A stretch of 64,000 nt of DNA from Platycnemis pennipes (GCA_933228895.1 OW121849.1:41634354-41698353), one strand, 5' to 3'; numbered from the stretch's first letter, positions 20,201-55,100 are shown. Notes: generated from the letters alone by a model not told the origin. A program made the numbers and translations.

Positions 20201-22652
20201 TAGTTAATATTCATTCAATGTATCTTATTGTTATTCTTATGTTGCTGTATGTTACTGTTCTTATATGTATCTTACTGTTTTCCAGACAGTTGACTGGGAG
20301 GTCGAACTGGCTCTGGTGATTGCAAAAAAAGGAAAAAATATTCCAATTGAGTCAGCTATGGAATACATCTTTGGGTACTCCGTTGCACATGATATCACAG
20401 CTAGAGATTGGTTAGTGAACAGAAATGGTGGACAATGGCTATTGGGAAAGTCTATGGATGGATTCTGCCCCCTTGGCCCATGTGTGGTCACAAGGGATGA
20501 AGTATCAGACCCTCACTCCCTGCCAATACGCCTATCAATCAATAATGTAGTCAAACAACATGGAAATACAAGTAAAATGATCTATCGAGTGGATGCCATA
20601 ATTTCATATCTTTCAAGGTGAGCAGCAAAGTATGCTTAAATGTATTAAAATTTTCCAAGGACTTCAAATAAAAATTGCACAACCTTTTAATGCTTATGAC
20701 TAAGTTGATGGTTTCAGGTGTTACTTTATGGAATTTGATTTCATGCATAGTGAATGATAGAATACGCTTAGTAATTCCACAATTATTTATCTCACACTAC
20801 TACTACAACCATGGTTTCGATGATTTCAAAAAGAGTTCAAAATTATAAAACAAATAGCATTAAGTAATGGATACCTAGCACAGCTCATCGATATAGTATG
20901 CTGAAAAAAAGTGGAAAAGATTGCTGTCAAAACCATTTATAGAACCCCCTCTCAGTGTGACAGTGGTGACATTTCTTTGGGTAATTTGTCCCTCCAAGCA
21001 ACCAAGGTTTTCCCTAAACTTAGCATCAGACCCACCTTTTACAATAATTGTAACGTAAAAAATCTAATTTCCAAATCCAAAGACTTTATTTTCAAGTTGG
21101 GAAGGAGTGATGTATACCAACTTAACCCTTTGAGTGCCAGGGGGTGCTATCACACTCCTCCTGTATTGTCATTATTAATTGTTGGTAGTTCACTGATTGT
21201 TGACTGATGATATTTTAATGCAGAAAACTTCAGATACAGAACATGTGTATTATCAAAAATTGATCACAGCATTTATTTGCTTATGTTTTTACATGTATTA
21301 CTTTAAATGTATTTTTTTCTGAACATCTGCAAAATCGGAAAAAATGCTCCAGTATTTTTAGCATAGTTCCTATAGGATATTTTTTGGCACCCAAAGGGTT
21401 AAGCGTGAGTGCTCAGCAATTTATATTGGCTAAACGGGAGGGAGGTTCCAGGAGAGGGTGAAAGAGCACATTGCATGTTTCAAACACCAAAATTTAAACT
21501 CAAACTTTGCCAAGCACCTTTTGGACAACGGTCAGGAAAGTGATTTTTCCCAGGACTTTTTACATTTTGAAAGGAAAGGCCCCCGGCAGGATGCTCTAGA
21601 GCAAGTGGAAATTCTAAAATGTGTGCACACTGATTGTAACATTGTAAACGACCTTTTGTATGCCTCCCGCTCCCCCCTCCTCAACCTTTCTATGTTCCGT
21701 TAGCCCTCACCTCCATACCCTCTGTGTTCCACTATCTTCAATTGCTGAATCCTTTTCCACCACCCACTTTGGCAAGATAAATAATATTGTGGAATTACAG
21801 TTTATTCTATCATTCATTATGCACTTATGACTAAGTTATTTTCATATTAGAAGTCCAAAATTTTCACAGAGCTCACACAGCCTTATTACAATTTTTCATT
21901 TCCCTCCTTTTGTTAGTTAAGGGAAAAATCTTTATATATAGCAATATATTGAGACATGATGGCCTGATAAAGACAATCATTAGGGAAAAGTGAATGGGAA
22001 GAATGGCCTTACATGAAATGTACAGTGCAGGCTGTCAAAGACATGAAAGATAAAAATTATGTAAATATGAAGAGGTTAGCTAATAAGATTATCAAATGGA
22101 GAGCTGTGTCAAACATATCTCAGGATTGTTTACCATAATGACATGTATGCTATCTATTAGTGATAACATTTCATGCAACAAAAGAACTGCAGTATGTTAT
22201 TTCTCATAAAACACCATAATTTTATTCGCAATTGATAACCTTGAGGTTAGTGTAAGCAAATACAGAGTAGAGGCACTGCCAAATCTGAACTAGTGGACGA
22301 AGTTCTCAATGATACATGAAATATAGGATTTAACTGTAACTTCTGGAAACTCTAAAACACTAATGAGAAATGAATTCAGGGTACTGATTAATTATTTTTA
22401 TTGTCACAGATTTTTCACATTATTGCCGGGAGATGTAATCCTTACTGGAACTCCTCCAGGAGTTGGGCATTTTCGTAAACCACCTGAATATCTAAAGGTA
22501 TGGCACATAAATGATCACTGAAAAATAATAGGATACATTTCTAACAGTGAGTTTAACAAATACTAAAGAATAAATGTCTTTTACAGGTGGGAGATGAAGT
22601 GGAATGTGAAATTGAAGGGATTGGGAAAATACGAAATAAAGTCATAGAGTAA
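14134..22652 (+). CDS. FAHD2: FAHD2-type fumarylacetoacetate hydrolase-domain protein, complete
   Basis: Five exons (14134-14294, 19601-19856, 20286-20617, 22410-22497, 22587-22652) splice with GT-AG signals into 903 coding bases, 300 residues, close to the ~314 of human FAHD2. The N-terminal part is MKFLQFVSGKESALKLG. The FAH fold carries VICVGMNYRDHCEELN, FNKFPSTIIGPFD, WEVELALVI with the acidic metal ligands, YSVAHDITARDW, GKSMDGFCPLGP, and LLPGDVILTGTPPGVG near the C-terminus. The family binds Mg2+; FAHD2 proteins are reported as oxaloacetate tautomerases, usually mitochondrial. No clear targeting peptide is visible, and the upstream frame has a stop at 14089-14091 with no other ATG, so this start is preferred. 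Intron 1 (5.3 kb) and intron 3 (1.8 kb) hold LINE, SINE and Penelope relics. All exons are intact. Confidence 0.93.
14295..15930. other. FAHD2 intron 1, first part
   Basis: No gene was recognised. A GC-richer patch (about 14580-14830) and a few open frames (14940-15203, 15299-15529) show no known protein pattern. Confidence 0.45.
15940..16240 (+). mobile_element. LINE C-terminal fragment (family 2)
   Basis: With one in-frame stop the plus strand reads RRVGEKRSLLKTLRKRWDNL, LISHILRHDGLMKT, MEQVMKDVKEKKFVNMKRLA and HWRAASNQSEDL. This is the C-terminal tail of a widespread arthropod reverse transcriptase (RTE-like or similar non-LTR type). Related tails are at 21945-22135 (+), 33290-33800 (-) and 62709-62875 (-). 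Confidence 0.7.
16790..16965 (-). mobile_element. Penelope-like element terminal repeat fragment
   Basis: In reverse complement, 16870-16965 (TCACCTGATGATGATGACG, AATAAATTTATGTGGAACTA) matches 18310-18400 on the plus strand with a few differences. The two stretches therefore lie in opposite orientation around the intervening Penelope-like fragment, as pseudo-LTRs of these elements can. Confidence 0.5.
16983..17002. repeat. (TA)n microsatellite
   Basis: An uninterrupted TA run ending just before the SINE at 17008. A similar run is at 17663-17680. Confidence 0.85.
17008..17170 (+). mobile_element. tRNA-derived SINE, second family
   Basis: A box A-like segment (GTGGCGGCGTGGTTAAGTCC, about 17018-17037) is followed by a box B-like GAGGGTTTGAGTTC (about 17058-17071). 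Spacing suits a pol III promoter. The body is GC-richer than its surroundings and ends near an A-rich tract (17182-17201). It differs from the GAGT-tail SINE. Confidence 0.65.
17201..17310. repeat. Perfect 42 bp inverted repeat (hairpin)
   Basis: Arms 17201-17242 and 17269-17310 are exact reverse complements, rich in GAAAG/CTTTC, around a 26-base loop. RNA from either strand would form a long perfect hairpin. It abuts the A-rich tail of the SINE. Confidence 0.9.
17380..17632. repeat. ~116 bp-arm near-perfect palindrome
   Basis: Arms 17380-17495 and 17516-17632 are near-perfect reverse complements (few mismatches and small indels), with a 20-base centre. The arms include TTTGGACGTTTCCGCGGTCA and its complement. 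It is flanked by TA-rich sequence. The GACGTTTCCGCGGTCATG motif resembles that at 9170 in style, and may derive from the end of a retroelement. Confidence 0.88.
17690..18400 (-). mobile_element. Penelope-like element fragment with GIY-YIG endonuclease relic
   Basis: On the minus strand 18280-18010 reads VCKCGTVHVGQTGRTFQE, a stop, then HFVKHLLDNNHVSDFKFKFL, the pattern of Penelope GIY-YIG endonuclease domains (here HV in place of YI, then GQTGR). The 3' part (down to about 17690) is proline-rich when read on the minus strand, as is the tail of the copy at 20911. 18310-18400 matches the terminal repeat at 16870-16965. Stops and frameshifts show it is dead. Confidence 0.68.
18421..19600. other. 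FAHD2 intron 1, last part
   Basis: A+T-rich sequence with no recognised ORF or RNA gene. The acceptor TTTCTAG ends it at 19600. Confidence 0.45.
19601..19856 (+). CDS. FAHD2: FAHD2 exon 2
   Basis: Begins after a TTTCTAG acceptor, completes the arginine codon and encodes the start of the catalytic FAH fold (ICVGMNYRDHCEEL, VIFNKFPSTIIGPFD). It ends on a codon boundary at a GTAAGT donor. Confidence 0.93.
20286..20617 (+). CDS. FAHD2: FAHD2 exon 3
   Basis: Starts after TTTTCCAG with TVDWEVELALVIAKKG, containing the acidic metal-ligand region. It includes YSVAHDITARDW and GGQWLLGKSMDGFCPLGP and ends two bases into an arginine codon at a GTGAGC donor. Confidence 0.93.
20911..21760 (+). mobile_element. 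Penelope-like element 3' part, split by a MITE
   Basis: The frame at 20911-21121 ends in LGRSDVYQL. After the MITE (21122-21402) it resumes as KRECSAIYIG, a TAA stop in place of the usual glutamine, then TGGRFQERVKEH, FAKHLLDNGQESDF and ALEQVEILKCV to about 21700. This is the GIY-YIG endonuclease of Penelope-like elements. It lies in intron 3 of FAHD2, in the same orientation, and is inactive. Confidence 0.8.
21122..21402. mobile_element. TTAA-flanked piggyBac-type MITE, 281 bp
   Basis: TTAA at 21122-21125 and 21399-21402 flanks the ends CCCTTTGAGTGCCAG and GGCACCCAAAGGG. Removing it and one TTAA rejoins the Penelope endonuclease frame as YQL-KRECSAIYIG, which confirms both boundaries. Confidence 0.9.
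21945..22135 (+). mobile_element. LINE C-terminal fragment (family 2)
   Basis: Shares with 16020-16240 the segments for LRHDGLIKTII, KDMKDKNYVNMKRLA and WRAVSNISQD. It is frameshifted and lies in FAHD2 intron 3. Confidence 0.65.
22410..22497 (+). CDS. FAHD2: FAHD2 exon 4
   Basis: Encodes FFTLLPGDVILTGTPPGVGH then FRKPPEYLK, the conserved glycine/proline loop of FAH-family active sites. It ends on a codon boundary. Confidence 0.92.
22587..22652 (+). CDS. FAHD2: FAHD2 exon 5 (terminal)
   Basis: Encodes VGDEVECEIEGIGKIRNKVI and a final E before the TAA at 22650-22652. This is the usual C-terminal beta strand of the family. Confidence 0.92.
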   Translation: MGDEVECEIEGIGKIRNKVIE

Positions 22653-22703
22653 AAGAAATGAGCTCAACTTCCTTATGCACCATTGCATTAACTTCCTAAG
22701 AGA

Positions 22704-22709
22704 AATAAA
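22704..22709 (+). other. Likely polyadenylation signal of FAHD2
   Basis: AATAAA lies about 50 bases after the FAHD2 stop codon, giving a short 3' UTR. Confidence 0.6.
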
Positions 22710-22779
22710 ATGGATATTTTTAACAACCTTCCTCAGCTTTAATTAAATATCCTTTTCACACATTCCTTTTTTTCTTCTT

Positions 22780-23090
22780 TATGGGAGGATCGGGTTGGTG
22801 TGGAAGCTAGACTACTGGCCTCCCACCCCAAGGTCCCAGACAAGAACACTGTATAATAGTGTTCTTGGTCCCAGATTAGAATTCCAGCAGTGGCAGAGAT
22901 TTTTTATGGGTGTAACGATGCCTAATTAATTGCTGTTTGGAGATCACTCCAAGTTCAGCACTCCATCCATTGGATAGGACGTTAAACCGTGGTCCCCTTG
23001 GCACCTTTTGTTATGAGCAGGTTAATGCCAGTGCAGGGTTTCCCTCCACCCTTCCCTCTTACCTAGAGAGCTCCACATCAACTCACTGTC
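22780..23090 (+). mobile_element. Probable SINE with GGACGTTAAAC 3' domain
   Basis: The stretch around 22795-22900 has box A- and box B-like segments (GTTGGTGTGGAAGCTAG; TTAGAATTCCAG). The 3' part reads CATTGGATAGGACGTTAAAC and GAGCAGGTTAATGCC, and recurs at 32548-32605 (ATAGGACGTTAAACTGG, GAGCAGGCTAATGCC) in the same orientation. A small hairpin (AGAACACT/AGTGTTCT) lies at about 22835-22862. The exact ends are not defined. Confidence 0.55.
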
Positions 23091-25439
23091 TTACTTTGTG
23101 CTAATCCCATGGTTCTGATACCAATTCATCAGCATATATACTAAATAATGTTAGTAATGAGAGAACCCTGCCTCACTCTTCTGCCTATAATAGCCTGCCA
23201 CAATCTGCTAATTTGCTACCCAACCTTCCCAAGTATGAGCCATTATATAAATCTCTGATAAGACTCACATCCCACTCACATATCCCAGACTAAGTTTGAA
23301 TACCTTGAAATCCAGAAAACAAAAAAATACATCCTGATTATATTTAAATTTTCCTTCATTAACATTCTCACGGCAGCTACAGTATTCCTTCACATTTCCT
23401 AAACTCAAAATGATTTCCATCTAAGTAAGTCTTTACTATTTTCTCTATCATTCTCTTAACTGCCCAGGGCTATCTTAGACATCGGCAAAATGTATGTATT
23501 ATTCACATTCCAAGCATTGTTCAACTTTGGGATGAAAATACTGACTTTGCTAATTCTAGTCATACTCCTTCCTCTTTATGCTTCAAAACATCTATTTATA
23601 CATCCCTCAAGTTTTTTCTTAACCTTATTATGTAGTAGCTTTGTGGAAATATTATCTGTTTGAACTAGTTTAATCCACCTTAATACTTTTTACATTTCAC
23701 CATAAAAAATCTCTAGCCCCAAGTTATTCCCAACTATGGTCTATTCCCTTTCCAAGTTAAGTTGATAAGCCAACTATCTTTGCCACTAAGTGTTGAAATA
23801 AGCCCCTTCTTCCCATGCAGTTGCTTCCAAGTTTAGGTCATAAAATAGACAAAATTCCCTCACAAGCATTTATAAGAATAAGAGGAAATAAGACTTCAAA
23901 ATTGTAATAACTCCTCTGTATTTTGTCCAAATTAAATTTTTTCCTGTCATTTTGCCGCAAAAATAAACAACGTTAGCAAATACAAATTTTATATGCTAAC
24001 ATTGATGCTAATAATAGATACTTACACCTCTTCTCATAGGTTTGAACCATGTTTTTGACAATATACTTGCCAATTCAATCCCTTAACTTTTATGACTGAA
24101 ACACAGGTTTCGGTCATAAAAGTGCTCATCAAAGAGCTCTTCAAAAATTTGACATTTTCTCTAACCCAAGTGATCCCAACTTCCAAGTTGGGATCATGTA
24201 TATTGCTTGAAACGAATCGCACCTTTAACGCATCATGTTGATGGGCCGAAACTGATAATCACACAATATAGGTTGTAATTACAATTTTATACTTATACAT
24301 GTATAAAATTTTCATTACAATTTGCAAATAAATACTCCACAACTTATGTTACAAATTTACTTTGAAAATTGGTCCTTACTTCAATAAAAATTTTACACAT
24401 TGTATTTTAGTATTATTGAAGATATTTGCTCATTTTCTTTCTGCATTATAATAAGAACTTTTGTATTACAATAATAGTTGCTAATTAACTTCTTAATTGA
24501 TCCCTGACCTTTATTCTAACCACAAAAATTTCATAAGGACCGCCTTGGGGATCCTTGTCTTATGGTAAAAAAGAATTAATGAACTAAATTTGTCTGGACT
24601 ACATTTACTAGATGGGGATATAAAAAGAAAAAAATCTTATAAATGAATACGATAAAGAACAAAAAAAATCCTTGAATTTACAGACACCATAATGATATGA
24701 ACAAATAACTAAGCATAATGTTAATTAGGTACAACTTTACTCTAGGCAAAGACCATGCACTTCAGTTCTAGCACACTAACACCAAAATCAAAAATTACAC
24801 TTGTGGCAACAGATAAAAAGCTGGCAAGGAAATATATCAATATTTGACCCATATTACACCTTATTTCAACACAATGACCACCAAAATATAATTTTGAGTA
24901 AATATATAAAATGGTCCATGGGAAAAATTACTTAAGCTATTCACCAAAGTTCTCATGATGACACCACCTCACTCATAAAATTTAGGGACTTACCTATAGT
25001 ATTGCTGAAGTTTCATGTGATGTAAGCATTCTCGGGCAACAGCCAGCCTCCAACCCATTTAATATAGTTTTCATCACTAAATGCTTTCATGCCGGTGGAA
25101 TTCCTCCATTGCCCTGAAGTTCATGAGGCACTCTAAAACTAATTATGTACTGAATTGACAACATCATTCATAAATATACCTACCATTTTACCTTTTGCAA
25201 TCCAACTCTGAGATACCAGCCCTTCATCGACAACAGGGCACATGAGCACACACCCTCCATTTCACTGGCAGTACTTGAATACCACTGACAGAATAAGAAA
25301 TCAATTTGTGCAGTGGTTTTTCTATGGAAATATTTGCTACACACCACAAAGCTTTTTAGTGCTGAAATAAATTCCCTATTATATACTGAGAATCTGTAAT
25401 AGGTAGGGGGCCAGGGAATTTGCTTTATCAACATAATGC
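23091..25439. other. Convergent intergenic region, first part
   Basis: A+T-rich, no gene found. A short hairpin, TCCCAACTT/AAGTTGGGA, lies at 24175-24193, and small open frames at 24034-24222 and 25180-25434 show no recognisable domain. Confidence 0.45.
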
Positions 25440-27345
25440 TAAATTACACGAAAATGCAACCAAATAATGATAAAATATGAATGCATTACATTTTAGATGA
25501 AGTATTGAAAAAAATCTGAAATTTTTATAGCATTCTAAGTGGCACAACTTTTACAAAATATATGCACTAAAATCACCGTAGGTCTATTAATCCAAACATA
25601 ACATGATGCTTTTTGAAAATAAAAAACAGCAGAGATACGATTCTGTCGATGGGTTTCGCTGCATAATTTATGGTGGAAAGACAACAGTTTTAACAAATGT
25701 AATTCCGGCAAAACTCTTTGTCTTTTCAAGACAAGTAACACAACGAAACTAGTCACAATTCAAAATTGAAGGAAGCTCGTAAACATCATCGACGGTTGCC
25801 GCTCAACACCAGCTATGCTTACTCTTGTTACATATTCATCATTAATTTACGAGGTCACACAACACAATATGGCTCTTCTTCCATATCATACTTTCGCAAA
25901 TAGCTAATGAATTTTATGTTAGAATTACTGAGAACTAATTCCTCTACACTGCTATCACTATGAGCATTGTCGCTATTTTCCATCGAGAATACAACAACAT
26001 GTCCGAGTTTGAGAAGTTACACCTCCCGAAACAGGAAACTGATTTTAATGCCATAAAATGTATTTTATAGGTTGTTCATTTCTGCATTAATTTATGGAAA
26101 TAAATTTGTTGTAACATTAGATAAACTTTACAAAATTTTATTTGGATTATAACTGTTTTCGTGACAAAATTCGATGACCAAGAATTGCGTGCTTTTTATT
26201 CTGTTAGCTGTCCTCATGTTAAAATTACATTTCAGCTAAATAAAGAAAATGACAAATTTTTATTCATTTCAAATAATCAAAAGTTATTATGAAATTTGTG
26301 AAACCTTACCATGAAACTGGTTACTTGACTGAAACTTGGGTGGGACCACTGCAGTCAGTGTTTTTCGTCAAGTTTTACAGCATGAAATGTATAGAGATGG
26401 AGAGAAATAATAATTACCAGTATTACCTAACTACATTAAAGTTGTTTTTTTCTCTTGGAGAGCTGCTCAAACTCAGGGACACTAATATGCTTTCCTCACA
26501 GACCTTTACAGAATTGAGCTTTAATAACATGTTTATTGTTTACCTGGTCATAGTAATTCCGTAGTTCATTTTAAAGATTCTAGGCTAATATTTCCAACTT
26601 CAATCTTTTACGTACATTTTCATTTTACTTGAACTTTGACACTTGTGTATTTATTTCAAAGCTTTTGGCACACTTATTAATGCTTATAAATGTTAATGTA
26701 TTTAGTGGTTGATTGGTAAAGTTATTTTTTTTTATATATTTGACATTTCAAAACTAGAATTAAATTATTTAATTTAATCAAATATTAGCATTTTCCTTCA
26801 CCACACAACAAATAAATTAATTACAGCAGAGTAACATTTAACATAAGAATTGCAATTGTTAGGATTCGAGATATTCGAAATTCCATATATTAAAATATTC
26901 GAGTAATGATTTAATATTCGAATTGGAGAAATCTGCTATTCGGCCCACTTTAGTTAATACGCCTCTTAACCAGGGTGCTTTGAAGAAAATTCAGTCATCA
27001 ATTCCTCTTGTTGGTTGAGTACCTATCTTGGCACTCTGAGAACGTTACGCAATATTAAGGAAAACTGTTTGAGATGTGTTGGCAAAGGCGAAACACAGGC
27101 ATAGACATTATGGCAATCCTCTGTTCAATAAAAGAAGTCAACCCAGAGTTTGCTAAATTTGCAATGTAATCCGTGTGGATACCCAAAAACCAAGTGGACA
27201 GTGAGAGGTCATTCTCTCAGTATAATCTTCCATTTTAGTAAGTGAATGTTGACATCGATTGAAACCAGAAAATGCTGCGACTTTAACAATGTATGCATTC
27301 AGGTACCTCAGGTATTTAGGCTCTAGATATAATGGTAACCTAAAA
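25440..27345 (+). repeat. Dispersed ~1.9 kb repeat, copy A
   Basis: Three segments follow in order: X (about 25440-26290), Y (26290-26575) and Z (26575-27345). X and Z match, in reverse complement, the two outer parts of 49900-52800. All three match 57970-59340 in the same orientation, more diverged. Shared landmarks are TGCGTGCTTTTTATTCTGTTA in X (split for reading: TGCGTGCTTT, TTATTCTGTTA), the TGGTTACTTGACTGAAAC block in Y and the ACCAAGTGGACAGTGAGAGG block in Z. The family is probably a transposon, but no ends with target duplication were found. Confidence 0.75.
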
Positions 27346-30300
27346 TAAATGAACTTTTATGCACTGTCAATGTTAAGAAATACCAATACAAGACAAGCAG
27401 AGCAATATATCTGTTTTTTAGTCGAGCTGTCAGTTAGTGTACAGTCCAAATCAGCTCTATTATTAACAGTTTTAATTTATAACTATGTACTTATATTTAA
27501 GTACAAAGACGAAGTGTGATTTTCATATCTTACGAATTATTTTTTGTGCCCTATGAAAGTACAGTAAAAAGATTGTAAAATGTTGTTTGTTGTAATCTTA
27601 TTTGTACCGGAAAAAGCAAAATAAGCTTAAAACTCTATTACGCTAATTTAGAGATTCTTATAACTACATAATTTTGAATTTTTATAAAACTATTTTTCTG
27701 GACCTCTAGTAATATAATAGAATTCATTGTATAGCAGGCAGCATACAATAACAGCATAGTTGCCCAATAGCAAGCCCATCAACAACTACCAATGCAAAAA
27801 ACACTGCAGGAAGCTAATGACTGGTTTTAATAAAATACACAGACCTTGTTTGTATGTGTTTAATTCAATTTATCCTGGAAACTCCATTGTTGGTATCTCC
27901 ATCCAATGCAACAAATAGTATGTATTATCATACTATGAGCAATATATTCAGCTCTTGTCAACACTTTCACGTTCCAAATTAACATTGAAACATATTATTT
28001 TTACATTGCATTTTGTTTCAACAAAGACTACTTCAACATTATCACCAATTCTGCCTCAAACATGGCAAATAATAATGAAATACCACATTACTAAACAAAC
28101 AGCACCATTGCACATATTTTCTACATGATCAGGTGAGTCAATTTCAGTGTAACAAATGAATGTACCTTCATTTCAGTACCAGTAGTTCTAAGTTGTTTTT
28201 CAATAAGCATAAACAGTAGAGGAAAATATAGTTGTATCCAAGGCGGAATTCTTGGTGATTTATGGATAAAATTAATCAACCAAAAACAATGATCTTTAAA
28301 CAACACCCAAAATATTGACCCACACTACAATGAACAGAAAAACAATTTGTAACAGCCGAAGTAAATAGTTACAACTGCTGGTCATGCTGTAAAATTGCTA
28401 AATTGCAATAAATAAGTGCTGTAATTACTAAATAACCTTTCTTACAAAGCAACTACTAATGACCTGCACGGCACACTTATGTCTTTATGAAATGGAGAAA
28501 GTAATTTAACTACATCCAAGCCAATGACATTTCAGCAGAGCAATATCTAACATGCCTGTGAGGTTGACATTGGTATTAAATTAACAATACTGTCTCACTG
28601 CCACTCTTATCAAGGAAATGTCTAAACAGATTTCAAAAAAATTTAATAGTTTGCATATCAATGTCAGGTATGCAATAAAAATGCAACACATTTTTTAACT
28701 AAGCCTGAAGATTTTTCCACAGCAACTGTAAAGCACACTAAGGAAACAATAAAAGATAGATGGACGGAACTAAGATGAATTTCAACTTGGGTTGTACCAT
28801 TTGTGTCCAACTATAGCCATTGCCCTTCTTATGCAGATAATTTTAAAGACACATGGAAAGGGAGCTACATCCACACGCTGAGTTTTGTACAAAAAATAGC
28901 CACCACAACTAACGAAAAGTGATGATTGCAAATTGACATTTATTGCATTGATGAACTGCAATGAATTAACGCTTGGGAATGCATTTTAACAGCACTTTCC
29001 TGTATTCAAACATCCTTGTCAAAAAAAATGAATGAAAAATGTTATCATTATATCGCATTATAAATCCCTTATTCTATTTGAAACATTTTGTTCAACCTAT
29101 GCAATTTACTACTAGTCACTTGGGTTTACCAAAGTAATGTATGCAGCCTAATCAATTCATAAACCACAGTATATTCAAACTCCAAAAGAATCAAGTGGTA
29201 TATGCTTCCAATATCCATATTATAAGCCTGCAATAATATATTACTACTTATTTGTTCCCTTGAACTGTAATACATAAGTGTATATATCTTGACCTAAATT
29301 TGTATTTCACACATTATTTTAAACTATAAAGGGAAAACTTATAAACAGCAGTATGAAAAGAGAATTCCAATAATTACGAATTGTTCCTATTCTTGGCATT
29401 AAAGAGCATAGCTTTTAATAGGCCAGAGAAAACATGGCTACTTCCAATTAATTAACCCTTCAAAATAAGATATCTCAGTCATTAATGACTGACTCAGTTT
29501 CAACTCATACTTGTTAAACAATCACAAATGGATGTGGTCAATTTACACCTTTTAGAGGCAATCCTGATTTGGCATCAAATCAAATCAATGGCATCAAATC
29601 AAATTACATGTACATTACATTATAAATATAAATACAGAACAGTTGCCAAATGGAAATTTTTATTTACACTCTTTTGGAGTAAGAGTGAGCTGTGGTTTAA
29701 AAAGAACCTAGCTATCAAAAGATGGAAAATATACTTTCCCTCTGAATTACATAAAGCAAAGAATAGATCTTTCTTTTATTGTATATTTCGGTACGCAGCA
29801 TGAACTAATGCACAATTTGCTAAAGGTAATAAATAAATTGAAAACCTAACCACGGAAGTAAAAATAAATATGCAAGAATTCCTCAAGAAAACATTAAATT
29901 CAGATCAACATCATAATAAGCATATCAAAAAGTTAGAGCAAATTACACTGAAGAAATCATTTTCAAGTTCCAAATGGGATTACTAAAGGCAAACCAATAG
30001 CAATAAAAAATATATTATTTCTAGAAAATGCTCAGATGATGCCCATTATAAAAGTGAACATTTTTCAACAAAGAAATTAAAAGTTACCTACAAAAAACTG
30101 ACTATAAAAATGTTAAAAGGAGAGCTTTTGAAGTCATCAATCATAGAAATACATCCACACAAAGGATTCCCAAAGGGGTTAGAATTAATTACTAATTACT
30201 GCATTACCTTATGCTTTTGACATAATTCCTCAAAATAATTAAAGCAAGGATAATAAATCAAATTTCAGAAAGGGATTATGCTTAAGTCTCCACAAGTTCT

Positions 30301-31260
30301 TCAAAAACAAGATCTTCCAATAAGTCTTTTGAATCTTTGAAAATTGACAACTATTCATATCTGATGATGCATAAAGGTTATTACTGCAAAATATGAGCAG
30401 TGAGAAGTTCACACTGGAACAAACCCTCAAAGCCTTTCCTTTTGCAACATTCTACTTGATGACCACTGCTATCTCATGCACAATGAGGCAAGATGGGGCT
30501 AGAAGGCTAACTGGATCACTATCTAAGAGCTCCTACACCTAACTGACAAGCTGTGTGGTTCTCACATCTAAGATGAACATTCTGATACATATATTTACAT
30601 AGAACTCCAAGAGTGACAATGAACAATTTGACTTCAAAGATGTTCAAACAATTTTCCACCATTACATCAGTCTTTGCAATTCATTTCATTTCTGTGGGCC
30701 ATAAAAAGGGGAGGGCTATACCGAGACAGAAATGGCAAGCTTGAATTAATTTTGCAGTCCAAATTTGAAGCACAAACTTTTTTTTTTCAATTTCAAAGAA
30801 AGACAGGTAGGAAACCTTGCATTAAATGCAAAGTATTTGTGCTCAACTACAATTTTTCATTTTGAAAGAAGGGTACATAATCACCTATTAAAATTGGCCT
30901 TACTAAATTATAACTGTTTCAAAAAATGAAACATGTCTCTCTATTTACATTAACCAATTCTCCAAATTCCCTTCCCTATTCCACTGCAATTAATGAAGAA
31001 AATAACCAACATTCTACAATTCAAGGTATAACTACTCATTCTTGCTACAATTTGGAAAGCAAGATAAAAATCCTGTCGGTAGAATATTAGTCCCAGTGGA
31101 TAAAGTTCGTTAAGGTCAACGTACTCTCTCTGTTCCAGGCCAATTATGCCTGACAAATTAGACATAAAGAGCAAAACAATTGCCTTTGTTATTACAACTA
31201 TGAACACAGCCTACACATAATTAATTCTACTTATTTTTACCCTAGAAAAATGAGCCGATG
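27346..31260. other. A+T-rich region downstream of spargel
   Basis: About 3.9 kb before the spargel stop codon on the minus strand. It may hold a long 3' UTR, but I could not choose a polyadenylation site. Short open frames (28121-28306, 29528-29803, 30239-30430, 30950-31207) show no known domain. Confidence 0.4.
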
Positions 31261-54633
<23,373 letters not shown>

Positions 54634-54875
54634 CTGAATCAAATTATGCAGAAATGTCAGTAATTGAGTCAGAAATTTGAGAGAGAAATTTCAGTAACTG
54701 AAATAAGTCTCACCCCATCAATGTTTTCAGAGAAAATATTTTTAAATATAAGACATTTTAGGGAACCAAAGCATCTTCATACCGAATTTTGACATTATCT
54801 AAGACTCCTTTAATACTTGACATATTAACAGCATGACCCACAAGTGGATCACAGAAGTATGGCTGTCCAAGGGCA

Positions 54876-54992
54876 AGAGCCTAGCCACGTTCATACACCA
54901 GTTCTCATCAGATCACCGAAGTTAAGCAACGTTGGGCCCGGATGGTTGGATGGGTGGCCCCCCTCCATACCTCTACCGTGGTGCTCTTGTCC
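54876..54992 (+). pseudogene. 5S rRNA-derived sequence
   Basis: GATCACCGAAGTTAAGCAAC with GTTGGGCCCGGA and TTGGATGGGTGGCC is unmistakable 5S rRNA, including the pol III internal control region. About 8 bases of the TAGTACTTGG part are missing. The 5' and 3' ends (GGCAAGAGC and GCTCTTGTCC) differ from usual 5S ends but pair with each other. A non-5S GC-rich tail follows to about 55100, so this may be the head of a 5S-derived SINE. Confidence 0.82.
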
Positions 54993-55100
54993 CCTGTCTG
55001 CAAGTGGCAGGCAGGTTAAATGTGGGTTGGCACAATGGATTTAAAGAGGTCTAAGTGCCAGGGGGGCTCCAGAAGGCCCCAGCCCACCCCTCCAATTTAC
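54993..55100 (+). mobile_element. Possible tail of a 5S-derived SINE
   Basis: A GC-rich stretch (CTGCAAGTGGCAGGCAGG, then CCAGGGGGGCTCCAGAAGGC) follows the 5S-like segment without a break and ends where A+T-rich DNA resumes. No poly-A tail or target duplication was identified. Confidence 0.4.
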
